Part shown: piece after piece, positions 19,955-29,191 of the stretch | Layout: each line of letters begins with the position of its first letter | Position numbering within the stretch: the stretch's first letter is position 1 | Assembly: GCF_029542785.1 (NCBI RefSeq) | Contig: NC_083370.1 | Coordinates: 1,610,001 to 1,674,000 of the forward strand | Direction: 5' to 3' | Length of the DNA: 64,000 bases | Source of the DNA: Malassezia japonica | Taxonomy: Eukaryota; Basidiomycota; Malasseziomycetes; Malasseziales; Malasseziaceae | Position numbers and translations under genes: made by a program | The notes under the pieces: model-generated | What the model saw: only the letters and a program-made list of their open reading frames with translations | Databases searched by the model: none | Told to the model about the DNA's origin: nothing

Positions 19955-21303
19955 ATGCCGCCTAAGAAGAACGCCCCTGTTGCTGAGAAGCCGCGTCTTG
20001 GACGCCCTTCGAACAACCTGCAGATGGGCATTGTCGGTCTGCCTAATGTCGGCAAGTCGACGCTGTTCAACACGATCGCCAAGTGCGATCTCGGCAAGGC
20101 TGCCAACTTCCCATACGCGACCATCGAACCCGAGGAGGCCCGTGTGAAGGTGCCGGACGACCGCTTCCTCTGGCTCTGCGACCTCTACAAGCCCAAGTCC
20201 GAGGTGCCTGCTTTCCTGACCTGTGTCGATATTGCCGGTCTTACCGCCGGTGCGAGTACGGGTGCGGGTCTCGGTAACGCTTTCCTGTCGCACGTCCGCG
20301 CCGTCGACGGTATCTTCCAGGTGGTGCGTGCGTTTGACGACTCGGACATTGTCCACGTCGAGGGCGACGTCGACCCGACCCGTGACATGGACATCATCTC
20401 GACTGAGCTGCGTCTGAAGGACATTGAGTGGGTCGAGAAGACTCTCGACAACGCGCGCAAGGTCGCGCGCTCGGCGGGAAACAACTCGCTCGAGGACCGC
20501 AAGAAGAAGGAGGAAGTGGCGGTCATCGAAAAGGTGCTCAAGTGCCTCCAGGAGGACAACAAGGACGTCCGCAAGGGCGACTGGAATGCGAAGGAGGTAC
20601 GTATTGCACGCAGGGCGACAGAGGATGATAAAGAGTGCATCGCACTCGAACATCTTAACCCAGCTCGTCGAGGGCCCCGAACAAGGTCCAAATGAGATAC
20701 ACTCCTATACTGATCTCGCCCTGCATTGACAAGAGAACATGTACTGACCGACAGGTGGACATCATCAACGAGATGAAGCTGCTGACCGCCAAGCCGGTCA
20801 TCTACCTCGTCAACCTCAGCGAGCGCGACTACGTCCGCAAGAAGAACAAGTGGCTCCCGAAGATCAAGGAGTGGATCGACAACAACAACCCCGGTGACCT
20901 GCTGATCCCCTTCTCGGCTTCGCTCGAGGAGCAGCTCTTCTCGCTCGAGGACGAGTCCGCGCAGAAGGAGTACCTCGCCAAGCTCGGCGAGGGCGTTACC
21001 AGCGCGCTCGGCAAGATCACCAAGAGTGGTTACGACGGTCTCGACCTCATCCGCTACTTCACCGCAGGCCCCGACGAGGTTCGCGCCTGGTCGATCCGCC
21101 GCGGTATCAAGGCTCCGGCCGCCGCTGGTGTCATCCACACCGACTTCGAGAACAAGTTCGTCTGTGGTGATATCATGGCCTTTGAGGACCTCAAGGAGGC
21201 CGGCAGCGAAAACGCGTGCCGTGCAAACGGCAAGCTCGCGCAGAAGGGCAAGACGTACGAGATGGTCGACGGTGACATTGCCCACTGGAAGTGTGGTGCG
21301 TAA
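19955..21303 (+). CDS. OLA1: Obg-like ATPase 1 (YchF/Ola1)
   Basis: A 396-residue cytosolic P-loop ATPase of the YchF family, linked to translation and stress responses. Exons 19955-20596 and 20755-21303 flank a 158-nt intron, far longer than almost all others here. The start MPPKK matches the family. Motifs: IVGLPNVGKST (P-loop), PYATIEPEEARV (switch I region), DIAGL (where GTPases have DxxG), and NLSERDYVRKKNKW, in which NLSE replaces the GTPase NKxD and gives ATP preference. A TGS domain completes the protein (FTAGPDEVRAWSIRRGIKAP). A second in-frame ATG at 19856 would add 33 residues resembling a mitochondrial targeting sequence. Confidence 0.95.
20611..20723 (+). ncRNA. Candidate C/D-box-like snoRNA inside the OLA1 intron
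   Basis: Within the 158-nt intron, a C-box-like ATGATAA (20625-20631) and a D box CTGA (20710-20713) are flanked directly by GAGG and TCTC, which pair. This extends into CAGGGC (20611-20616) pairing with GCCCTG (20718-20723). Inside lies another perfect hairpin, GAGTGC-ATC-GCACTC. This is the layout of an intron-encoded C/D snoRNA. The C box has one departure from RTGATGA, and I could not identify an rRNA target, so the call is a candidate only. Confidence 0.4.
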
Positions 21304-21351
21304 TGAGTAGAATGTCCATACGAAGCGATGGCCCTCGGGCAAAAAAATTAT

Positions 21352-21357
21352 AAAAAA
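21352..21357 (-). terminator. RNA polymerase III T-run after tRNA-Val
   Basis: Six consecutive T residues on the minus strand directly follow the tRNA discriminator base, with a second T-run just beyond (21341-21347). This is the usual polymerase III stop signal. Confidence 0.8.
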
Positions 21358-21441
21358 TCAGAACGCCCGGGATTGAACCGGGGATCGTCTCAGTCCACAT
21401 TGGATGTAAATGAGAAGTCCTAACCACTAGACCACGCTCTG
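21358..21441 (-). tRNA. tRNA-Val (anticodon UAC) with an 11-nt intron
   Basis: All arms fold. The acceptor stem is CAGAGCG with CGTTCTG (one G-U pair). The D arm is GTCT/GGAC, the anticodon stem TCTCA with TGAGA, the T stem CCCGG/CCGGG with loop TTCAATC, and the discriminator is A. The anticodon loop read without the intron is TTTACAC, as in yeast tRNA-Val(UAC). The 11-nt intron (21394-21404) lies at the canonical position after base 37. The first base pair C1-G72 is unusual for valine tRNA. Confidence 0.88.
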
Positions 21442-21524
21442 CGAAACATATTTCCTCTCTCCTTTTAGGGTAGATAAAGACGTCGCTATAAATTAAAGTT
21501 GGCTTCCCCACACGCCGGTCCGCC

Positions 21525-22978
21525 ATGGTCGTACGGAGCCGGGACGAGTCACAACGTCGGGCAATGTGCGCACAGTGCCGCATACACTCGGACTCATTAT
21601 ACTGCACGAACTGCATTGCATATCGACTAGCGGCGCACCAAAAAGACCATACTCGCATCGCGTCACAGATCGATGGCCTCAAGGTGCAGCTACAGGACCG
21701 CAATGCATCACCCTACTTGTGCGCGCCAGATTCTACACCCAAGCGGGAGAAGGACGTGATACCCGATCCTTTTGCGTATGGAGACGGATCAGAAGCGCCG
21801 GGACCTCTCACGAGCCTCCGACTGCAGCAGCAGCTCAAGGCACAGCGATGCCAATGCGACGACATGCGCAGCGTCGTCGAACGTGCACACGATGTTACCG
21901 CGCTGCTCCAAGCGCAGATCGACGAGAGACGAACCCAGATACGAGTGCGCCGCGAAGCACTTCAGCGCAGTCACGAGGAGCTCCTCGTGCCAAGCGACGC
22001 CACTCTCGGGCCTCGGTACGACAAGCTCGTGGCGCTCCAGGAGCTACTCGTGCAGCAGGAATTGACTGCCAAACGACTGCAGAGGTATGTGCTTATTCTC
22101 ACACAGCGAGCGCCAGCGATTGGGCAAACAGCTCTTGCACATTTACCACGTCGTCCCTCGCGATCCGCCAGATTTGAGCTCCTCGCAGTCAAGCACCGAG
22201 TCACAACGAACGAGCACCACGTCTCGGAGTCGCGCACAATGGGATCTGTGCGACCAGCCCTTTCCCAGTCTGCACAACATGATCACTCTGCGCCGCGACG
22301 ATATCAACGGTGCTGTATACCATACTGCTGCGCTTGTGCGACAATTGGCCATCTACCTCGGCCTCCAGCTTCCGTTTACCATCAAATTTGGACATGGGCG
22401 TGTATTCTTGCGCCCTTCTAGCGTATTCCCAGGCGCGCTCAGTACGTCGGAGCATGCACTCTACATTTCCCAGTCCACGTTCAACACGTTAAGCACCAAG
22501 TTTACGACCAAGCCCGAAGTGCCCAAGCCCGTGCAACCATCGACCATGTCTTTGCTTGCCATGGACAGTATGATGTACGTGCCGCCCGACACCAATACGT
22601 CCCGAGCTCCGACACCACCGCCACGCCCAAGACGGTTTTCGGGCTTGCGTCCGATTGGAGACGGGCCTTCGTTTGCGGCGCTCGGTGCTTTTCCCAATGC
22701 GTGGATGATGCTAGTATACAATATCGTATACTTGGCCTACACACAAGGGTTCAAAGTTCATCGACTCACTGCGGCCACTAATCCTCTTTGGCTCTTGTTT
22801 TACTCTGTACAATCACCCCACTTTGCTACGTACGTTACGCAACTTACCCAGGAAATCACATACCTCTCTGTGTCCAACCCAGCATATACGCGATGTATCT
22901 CTACCGCTCCTGCCATACACTCGCTTCGTTACCCTGCTTGATCCAAGAGCGACAGCAGACACTATGCGCAATTCGTAA
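21525..22978 (+). CDS. ATG14: ATG14-like subunit of autophagy PI3-kinase complex
   Basis: A 469-residue protein from exons 21525-22084, 22107-22829 and 22852-22978, with two 22-nt introns. The N-terminus has paired cysteine motifs (CAQC and CTNC near residues 15-29), as in Atg14/Barkor. Long helices follow (about 75-210), rich in Q, E and R and likely coiled-coil for Vps30/Beclin binding. A conserved C-terminal block contains DDINGAVYHTAALVRQLAIY and LPFTIKFGHGRVFLRPSS. The predicted role is targeting Vps34 to autophagosome formation sites. It could instead be the Vps38/UVRAG relative, since both share this fold. The last intron is supported by its perfect splice motif; reading through it gives an alternative short C-terminus. 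Confidence 0.7.
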
Positions 22979-23076
22979 TGGAAACGAACGTTTAACTTCG
23001 TTATGCGCTCGACGTTATGGTACTCGTAGTTGTAGTTCGTATGCACTGTATTCTATTTACGAAAGGACCATTTACT

Positions 23077-24714
23077 TTAAATGGGGGTATCCTTTCCATC
23101 CATCTTGATTTTGTCGTCAATGTTGAATTCCGTATGGTCGGCAGCCGCAATGGCAATGTCTGCCAAGCTTTGCGGTTGGCTGTGCAGCACACCATCGAGC
23201 AAGGGGCCTTCGTACGTTTTGCGTCCAGTTGTGAACCAGTAAACAACGCAAATAGTTAGCCAAAAGACAAATGCAACAATAGCGTAGTTCATACTGCTTC
23301 CCGTTGTAGGCACCTCGGGCGGGAAAAAGAAGAGGACCGTAGTGACAGAGACATAGATGAGACCCACAATGTTCACTGTCCATCCCACAAGAGGGCTAAG
23401 CTTGTATGCCCTGGGAGGGAGCTTGCTCCGTCCTTGAGCGCAATTAATTGCGATCGGAATTCCATACGTCAAATTCAAAGCAATGACAGATGCCGATGTA
23501 ATGGCATTGAATGCGCTTGACGAACCAAGGAAGATGCAGCCGAAAATAATCACAACGGCCATAGTCAGCATCAGTGCATTCAAAGGAAGTTTGAGCGTTG
23601 TATGCACATGCGAAAATTGACGCGAGAAAGGAATTCCGCGATCCCGGGCAAACGCAAACGTCATACGACTCGACGCTGTAAAAAAGCCAAGTGTCGCAAA
23701 CACGAGGCAGATCAATGGGAACAAAGTAAGACAGACTGCAGCCGCATTGTTCTTGGTCGCAATCTTGAAGATATGAATAAGAGGGGTCTGGGTGGACGAA
23801 ATAACCTCGTCCACATTTGCAGGACCGCCCGAGACAAAGAGAAGCACCATAAGGAAAATGAATCCGGTACTGATTCCGACTAGAACACTGGTATTCATGA
23901 TTTGCGGTCCTTGCACTGAGGGATTAGGGATTTCTTCAATCATATGCGCCACCGCATCGTACGCAGTCAGTCCAAAGCTTCCTTGGAGCAGACCCAGGAG
24001 CCACGCGATTCCATCCGGCCAGCCGGTCTCGTTCAAAAAATTGCCGAAGACCCACTTTGCGTCGGCAAACTTGGGGGCAGCTGTGGCGAGAACAACAATG
24101 CTAATCACCACAAATCCAAGCATTGACCAAAAGAAGCTTGCCTTATTGGCCAGCGGGAGAAGAGGCGTTGCAAAGGCATTGATTAGGAAGCCCAGCACAG
24201 AGTAGGCAATGTAAATCAAGAACTGGTGCCAGCGCTGGGACTCATAGTTTGGATGCATTAGTGCAATTAGACCGACGATAAGTTGACTGCTGAGCAGGCC
24301 ACCGGTGGCACTCAAAGCAATCCAACCGCCAACGTTGATCCAACCGGTGATCCAAGAAAAAATGCGGCGATAGGCTGGCGGAGACACGAATGCAACCCAG
24401 TGGTATTGCCCTCCCGCCGTCGGGAAGGCGGATAGGAACTCGGATAATGACATTGAAAGACAGACATTACAGATTCCTGCTGTGACCAAGCCCCAGATGA
24501 CAGAGCTCGGGCCACCGCTGGGCAGAGCCAGCGACATAGAAACTGATAGCGCTGTCCATGAATCCAGGATAGCAAATGCTAACCCTAGCATGGATATAAA
24601 AGAAAAGTTGCGCTCGAGACTCGGCTTATGGCCCATGGATAGGAGCTGCGCATCTTCATGACTGGCGAGCACCATTGTCCCCTTTTCGTCAGGGAGCTCG
24701 GCAACGCTGGTCAT
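23077..24714 (-). CDS. APC-family amino-acid/choline/GABA-type permease, copy 1
   Basis: This 545-residue membrane protein has about 12 hydrophobic segments and is of the fungal amino-acid/choline transporter group (Uga4, Hnm1, Bio5 relatives). Visible motifs: RNFSFISMLGLAFAILDSW at the first segment, SLALPSGGPSSVIWG, EFLSAFPTAGGQYHWV (family signature), GWINVGGWIAL, and FGLTAYDAVAHMIEEIPNP. The start is the true ATG at 24714. It lies next to the copper amine oxidase gene and has a close paralogue on the far side of it. Substrate is unknown; GABA, choline, polyamines or other amines are typical for the group. Confidence 0.9.
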   Translation of the reverse strand: MTSVAELPDEKGTMVLASHEDAQLLSMGHKPSLERNFSFISMLGLAFAILDSWTALSVSMSLALPSGGPSSVIWGLVTAGICNVCLSMSLSEFLSAFPTAGGQYHWVAFVSPPAYRRIFSWITGWINVGGWIALSATGGLLSSQLIVGLIALMHPNYESQRWHQFLIYIAYSVLGFLINAFATPLLPLANKASFFWSMLGFVVISIVVLATAAPKFADAKWVFGNFLNETGWPDGIAWLLGLLQGSFGLTAYDAVAHMIEEIPNPSVQGPQIMNTSVLVGISTGFIFLMVLLFVSGGPANVDEVISSTQTPLIHIFKIATKNNAAAVCLTLFPLICLVFATLGFFTASSRMTFAFARDRGIPFSRQFSHVHTTLKLPLNALMLTMAVVIIFGCIFLGSSSAFNAITSASVIALNLTYGIPIAINCAQGRSKLPPRAYKLSPLVGWTVNIVGLIYVSVTTVLFFFPPEVPTTGSSMNYAIVAFVFWLTICVVYWFTTGRKTYEGPLLDGVLHSQPQSLADIAIAAADHTEFNIDDKIKMDGKDTPI

Positions 24715-24980
24715 GTTCAAGGGTGTACAGCTACAGGAGCCTTGGGCTTCTATTTGTATCTATTTCAGGCATTTGGAGTGCGCGGACCCTTTCTATCAAG
24801 AGCGTATCTTATCGACATGGCCCGTGCATACGTCTTATCCTGCCCATGATTAGGCGTAAATTTAGCGCTTCAAACAGCGACACCGGTCAACTGTCTTTAT
24901 GCAAGTGGGATAGATAGTGGGTAATCAGGAAAGTTCGATCTATAACCAGCATTCTAGATTGGTTTGTAAAAAAAGGCTAA

Positions 24981-27122
24981 TCATGTCTTGCCACAGCACG
25001 AGCCATTGAGCGAAGAGCCGGCCATTACCTCCGTCGCGCCATTGACGCCGTCCGCATGGCCGTTCGCGTGACCATTTGCGTAACCATTCGCATAACCATT
25101 CAGAGATGCTTTCGTGTCATCATACAGAACGCTCTGGTTAAACGCCTGCGAGCTTGGCGGGATATCCAGCGTGGGATTGTATTCAAAGAAACTGTTAGGT
25201 TTCAGCATCACGCGAGCCACCTCAGCAGGCATCACAGGGAAGTCCTCCGGGCGAGGGTTATGGGTAAAGCAGAAAGTGTGCCAAACGACGATGTCATCAT
25301 TTTCGACATTGTCCTTACGCTCAACCCAGGACTTGATTCCCTCCTCACCCTCGTTTTGGTTCGTATAGGTTCCAGCAGCAAACAGCTCACCTTCGTTATA
25401 TTTGGTCACCCAGATCGGCGCGTCGCCAAAATTGGAACGTCGAGCATGCCACGAGTCAGGGTGCGCCAAGATCTTTTGTGATGGAATTGGGACCAGCTTG
25501 TATCCAACAGGCTGCAGCGAAGTAGGGTTGATCTTGTTCGGATTGATAATCTTGAACACACGTCCTTTGGCGACGTCAATCTCTTCCGTACCCGACTCTT
25601 TCATGACACGGCTCTCGGTGCGGTAGCCAATGCCGTGAGGGTTGAATTCGTCCCTGGGCATCGGCACGCTGTCCACAATCTGGAGCGAGTTGCCATCACC
25701 ATCGACGCAGGGATCAATGCGCAGGTTGAAAATGTGCTGATGATAGGGACCCAGAACACCATGCGCAACACGCGTACCAAACTCACAAGGGTCCTTGTTG
25801 TCGGGATCCACAGGCGTAGTACTGAGAATACCCGTGGCAAGTACGTCGAACATGATCTCGCCGCTCTGGTCGAAGTTGTAGTAGAAGCAGTACTCGTAGT
25901 TCGCCACCGTGATAATCGTCTGCAGTTGCAGCTGACGGCGACGCACGACGCTAGCGTTGCCTGTACGCCAATTGGTGTGCTTCCACTGGATACCGGCATC
26001 GATTTCATGCATGCAGACGACATTTTCCGTCTTGAACGGTTTACCATTAAAGCCGAGAAGGTTGGCATCAAAGTACTTAATCACACCGAGACAGTCGCAG
26101 CCAAGGCCGAGGTTGTTGGCGCAGAAACCAGCACCCAGGTTACCGAGATCAAATGCATTCTTGCGGTGCAATGGAGCACGGGGCTCACCGTACGGCACCA
26201 CCATCTCGGAAAGCGAGATACGGTGGAATACTTCACGGCCGTCGAAAGTAATATCATACAAGACAAGGCCTTCGCGCCAGTTGAAGCCGATACGGAAACG
26301 CCACTTTTCCCACTCGATCAGATAGCCGTCCACCGAGAAACTCGGGCCTTCCGGCTGAACCACGCGAAGTGGCTTCAGCGAAGTCCGAGCCTTCTCCTTT
26401 TGCAGGTGGTGGGCGTATTCTGGAGCCTTGGGCTTTCCAAACTTGAATCCATCCTTCGGCTCGTCGTCGCCCTTGGTGCTCACGCCCAGCGGGAGGCGAG
26501 GCACACTGGAAATCTTGTCTTGGTCCGTGTTCAGATCAATAATCATCAAAAAGTCCAGAGGGTACGCATAGGGGTTCGCATCCAGATCCTCCGACTCCAG
26601 ATCGCGCATGAAAAAGAAAACTTGAGCCTTCCGGTCGTGCTCGTTTTCCGCATCACGAGCAAAGTCCCACGGCTCGGCCACAATATGGCTTAGCGGGATA
26701 TTCAGACGCTCGGCCTCCTTCTTGAGCTCGTCGGAGTTGTACACCAAGTCGCAAATTGTGTTCACTTCTTCAGGGTTCAAAGGCGCCATCTTGGTCCGCG
26801 GAAGCTCGGTGAACTCGTCGACGTTCTTGTTCGTGACATCCACTGTAGCTTCGAATAGCCGCGGGGTCTTGGCAATATAAAACATGAGCGACATGCGACG
26901 CGGGGGAGGAGCAATCAGCTGGCCGCTACGCTCAGCGCGGAGGTACTTGCGCAGGATAGGCTTGGGCGGCTCAGCGAGGCCGCCCGCATGGAAAAAGAGC
27001 GGCTCGTCATTAAACTTTGTGGAGACAAGAGCGACCGCCTCCTCGAGTTCTTCGGCCGTTGCGGGATCAAGAGGATGAACTGCGGGCGCGGGATGCGCAG
27101 GGTCAACAGTAACAGGGGACAT
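24981..27122 (-). CDS. Copper amine oxidase (topaquinone type)
   Basis: A 713-residue enzyme oxidising primary amines to aldehyde, ammonia and hydrogen peroxide. The topaquinone precursor is Tyr409 in NYEY. The proposed catalytic base is Asp325 in AFDLGNLGAG, copper ligands His461 and His463 lie in YHQHIF, and a third His is in THNPRPEDFP near residue 620. Both N-terminal small domains are present. The C-terminus ends in an Asn/Gly/Ala/His-rich repeat and CCGKT, not a typical peroxisomal SKL signal. It is intronless. The three-gene block of permease, oxidase and permease on one strand suggests an amine uptake and catabolism cluster. Confidence 0.95.
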   Translation of the reverse strand: MSPVTVDPAHPAPAVHPLDPATAEELEEAVALVSTKFNDEPLFFHAGGLAEPPKPILRKYLRAERSGQLIAPPPRRMSLMFYIAKTPRLFEATVDVTNKNVDEFTELPRTKMAPLNPEEVNTICDLVYNSDELKKEAERLNIPLSHIVAEPWDFARDAENEHDRKAQVFFFMRDLESEDLDANPYAYPLDFLMIIDLNTDQDKISSVPRLPLGVSTKGDDEPKDGFKFGKPKAPEYAHHLQKEKARTSLKPLRVVQPEGPSFSVDGYLIEWEKWRFRIGFNWREGLVLYDITFDGREVFHRISLSEMVVPYGEPRAPLHRKNAFDLGNLGAGFCANNLGLGCDCLGVIKYFDANLLGFNGKPFKTENVVCMHEIDAGIQWKHTNWRTGNASVVRRRQLQLQTIITVANYEYCFYYNFDQSGEIMFDVLATGILSTTPVDPDNKDPCEFGTRVAHGVLGPYHQHIFNLRIDPCVDGDGNSLQIVDSVPMPRDEFNPHGIGYRTESRVMKESGTEEIDVAKGRVFKIINPNKINPTSLQPVGYKLVPIPSQKILAHPDSWHARRSNFGDAPIWVTKYNEGELFAAGTYTNQNEGEEGIKSWVERKDNVENDDIVVWHTFCFTHNPRPEDFPVMPAEVARVMLKPNSFFEYNPTLDIPPSSQAFNQSVLYDDTKASLNGYANGYANGHANGHADGVNGATEVMAGSSLNGSCCGKT

Positions 27123-27495
27123 GTTGATGCCTCGCCCTGACTGGGCGGCAACCCTTTAAATAAGGCCGGGGTCCATTGCTCGAGCGATAAGCAATTGCAG
27201 CACGTCAATATCAGCCCAAACTTTTGTGACTAAAAATAAAATTATCAGTTAGATAGTGGCGTCCGTGCGTTCATTTCGCTATCGAAGTGGATTTGATTGC
27301 GCAAAGGGCACCGGTGCATACTGGATGCACTATCTTGTGACATAACAGCATCGTCACTATCAAACATACAGGGCCTAGATATCTTCCCCGTATGTAGAAT
27401 ATTCTTATTATTTTGGCAAGGGGGCGGTGTCCAGGAATTTTGTTTGTCCTTGACTAGATCCGTGGGTGCTATGTACATCTCTTTTGGGTATCACT
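27123..27495 (-). promoter_or_regulatory. Upstream region of the amine oxidase gene
   Basis: 373 bp between the amine oxidase start and the stop of permease copy 2. It is AT-rich for the window and should hold the amine oxidase promoter. No CACGTG box, repeat or RNA gene is seen; short open frames look random. Confidence 0.35.
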
Positions 27496-29076
27496 TTACA
27501 ACTCCTCGTTCACCTCGGCAGCATCTGACTTTTCTAATACCACCGGTGCCAATTGGTCAGCTCCGTGATCAAGCACGGGTCCTTGATAGGTTTTATGGCC
27601 CGCCACGAACCAGTACACCAAGCAGATCGTGAGCCAAATGGCAAACACGACGATGGCATAATTCATTGATGTACCTGTGGCCGGTACCACTGGGGGAAAG
27701 AAGAACATAACCGTGGTCAGGATCACGTACGAGACGCCCACGAGGTTGGCCGTCCAGCCGAGCACGGGCCCCAGCCGATACGCACGGTCAGGGAGCTTGG
27801 CGCGGCCCTGGCAGCAGTTGATGGCAATAGGGATACCATAGGATAGATTTAGCGCAATGGTCGCCGCGGAAGTAATCGCACTAAATGCGCTTGAAGAGCC
27901 CAAAAAGACCAGGCCGAAAATGACGACGAGCGTCGTAGTGAGGATCAATGCGTTCAATGGGAGTTTCAATGTCGGGTGAACATGGGCAAGGTACTTGGAT
28001 CCAGGTAGTCCTTGTTCCCTAGCGAATGCAAATGTCATGCGGCTCGAGGTCGTCGACGATCCCAGCGCCGCAAAGACTAGGCAGACCAACGGAAACATGG
28101 TCAAGCACACGGCTGCCGCATTGTTATCCGTTGCGATTTTGAAGATGCGAACGAGCGGCGTCATCGGGGAAGAAATCACATCTTCCAGATATTCCTGCCC
28201 CCCCGAGACAAACATGAGCACCACGAGAAAGATGAATCCCGTAAGAATACCCACGATAATACTTGCGTTCATGATGCGCGGTCCTTGGACGGACGGGTTG
28301 GGAATCTCCTCAATCATGTGGGCGACCGCGTCGTAGGCTGTGAGGCCGAAGCTTCCTTGGAGAAGGCCCATGAGCCATGCAATGCCATTGGGCCACCTTG
28401 TCTTGTTGATAAAGTTGCCAAACACCCACTTGGCGTCCGCGAAATCGGGCGACTTGGTCGCGAGCACCGTGATGCATATCGCGGCGAGGCCCAAGATGGA
28501 CCAGAAAAAGCTGAATTTGTTGGCAACAGGCAAGACTTTGGTACCGAATGCATTCATTGTAAAGCTCCACAGCGCATAGCCAATATAGATGAGGAACTGC
28601 TGCCACCGCTCCGTCTTGTACGAGGGATGGTACAGTGCAATCATGCCCACAATGAGCTGAGAGCTCAGCAGTCCTGCTGCTGCGCTCAATGCAATCCATC
28701 CACCCACGTTGATCCACCCTGTAATCCATGAAAAGATGCGTCGATAACCCAGCGGCGACACAAACGCGACCCAGTGGTACTGCCCGCCGGCGGTAGGAAA
28801 AGCAGAGAGGAACTCGGATAAGGACACGGAGAGGCACCAATTACAAATGCCTGCTACGACCAGCCCCCAAACCACGGCACTGGACCCTCCGCTGGGCAGC
28901 GCCAGCGAGATCGACGCCGCGAGCGCGGTCCACGAATTGAGGACGGCGAACGCCAAGCCCAACATCGACAAGAAGGAAAAATTACGATGGAGCTGCGGGG
29001 TATGTCCCATGGCAAGCAGCTGCTCGTCGTCTTGACTCGGCATTGCTGCCTCGTCGCCCGTGTGCTGGTCCGTCAT
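27496..29076 (-). CDS. APC-family amino-acid/choline/GABA-type permease, copy 2
   Basis: 526 residues, closely similar to copy 1 along its full length: RNFSFLSMLGLAFAVLNSW, EFLSAFPTAGGQYHWV, GWINVGGWIAL, and FGLTAYDAVAHMIEEIPNP are shared almost unchanged. The N- and C-terminal cytoplasmic tails differ most. The start is the ATG at 29076; the longer open frame uses a non-ATG codon. The pair probably arose by duplication around the amine oxidase gene. A CCACGTGG octamer is 54 bp upstream of the start (29130-29137). Confidence 0.9.
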   Translation of the reverse strand: MTDQHTGDEAAMPSQDDEQLLAMGHTPQLHRNFSFLSMLGLAFAVLNSWTALAASISLALPSGGSSAVVWGLVVAGICNWCLSVSLSEFLSAFPTAGGQYHWVAFVSPLGYRRIFSWITGWINVGGWIALSAAAGLLSSQLIVGMIALYHPSYKTERWQQFLIYIGYALWSFTMNAFGTKVLPVANKFSFFWSILGLAAICITVLATKSPDFADAKWVFGNFINKTRWPNGIAWLMGLLQGSFGLTAYDAVAHMIEEIPNPSVQGPRIMNASIIVGILTGFIFLVVLMFVSGGQEYLEDVISSPMTPLVRIFKIATDNNAAAVCLTMFPLVCLVFAALGSSTTSSRMTFAFAREQGLPGSKYLAHVHPTLKLPLNALILTTTLVVIFGLVFLGSSSAFSAITSAATIALNLSYGIPIAINCCQGRAKLPDRAYRLGPVLGWTANLVGVSYVILTTVMFFFPPVVPATGTSMNYAIVVFAIWLTICLVYWFVAGHKTYQGPVLDHGADQLAPVVLEKSDAAEVNEEL

Positions 29077-29191
29077 CGCGGCGCTCGACACGCTTTATCT
29101 GACTCGGCTTGGCAAAAATAGCGCGCCTGCCACGTGGGTGTGGCTCGTGCACTGGAACAAGGTAGCATTACCATCACATCCGGGTCTATTC
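29077..29191. promoter_or_regulatory. Upstream region of permease copy 2 with CCACGTGG
   Basis: 115 bp between the permease start and the stop of the next gene on the same strand. CCACGTGG is at 29130-29137. Confidence 0.4.

Noticed and set aside
20597..20650. Shorter OLA1 intron ending at the acceptor-like CTTAACCCAG near 20664
   Set aside because: That acceptor fits the local consensus, but the sequence after it hits stops and lacks Ola1 similarity; the acceptor at 20754 joins KE to VDIINEMKLL as in the family.
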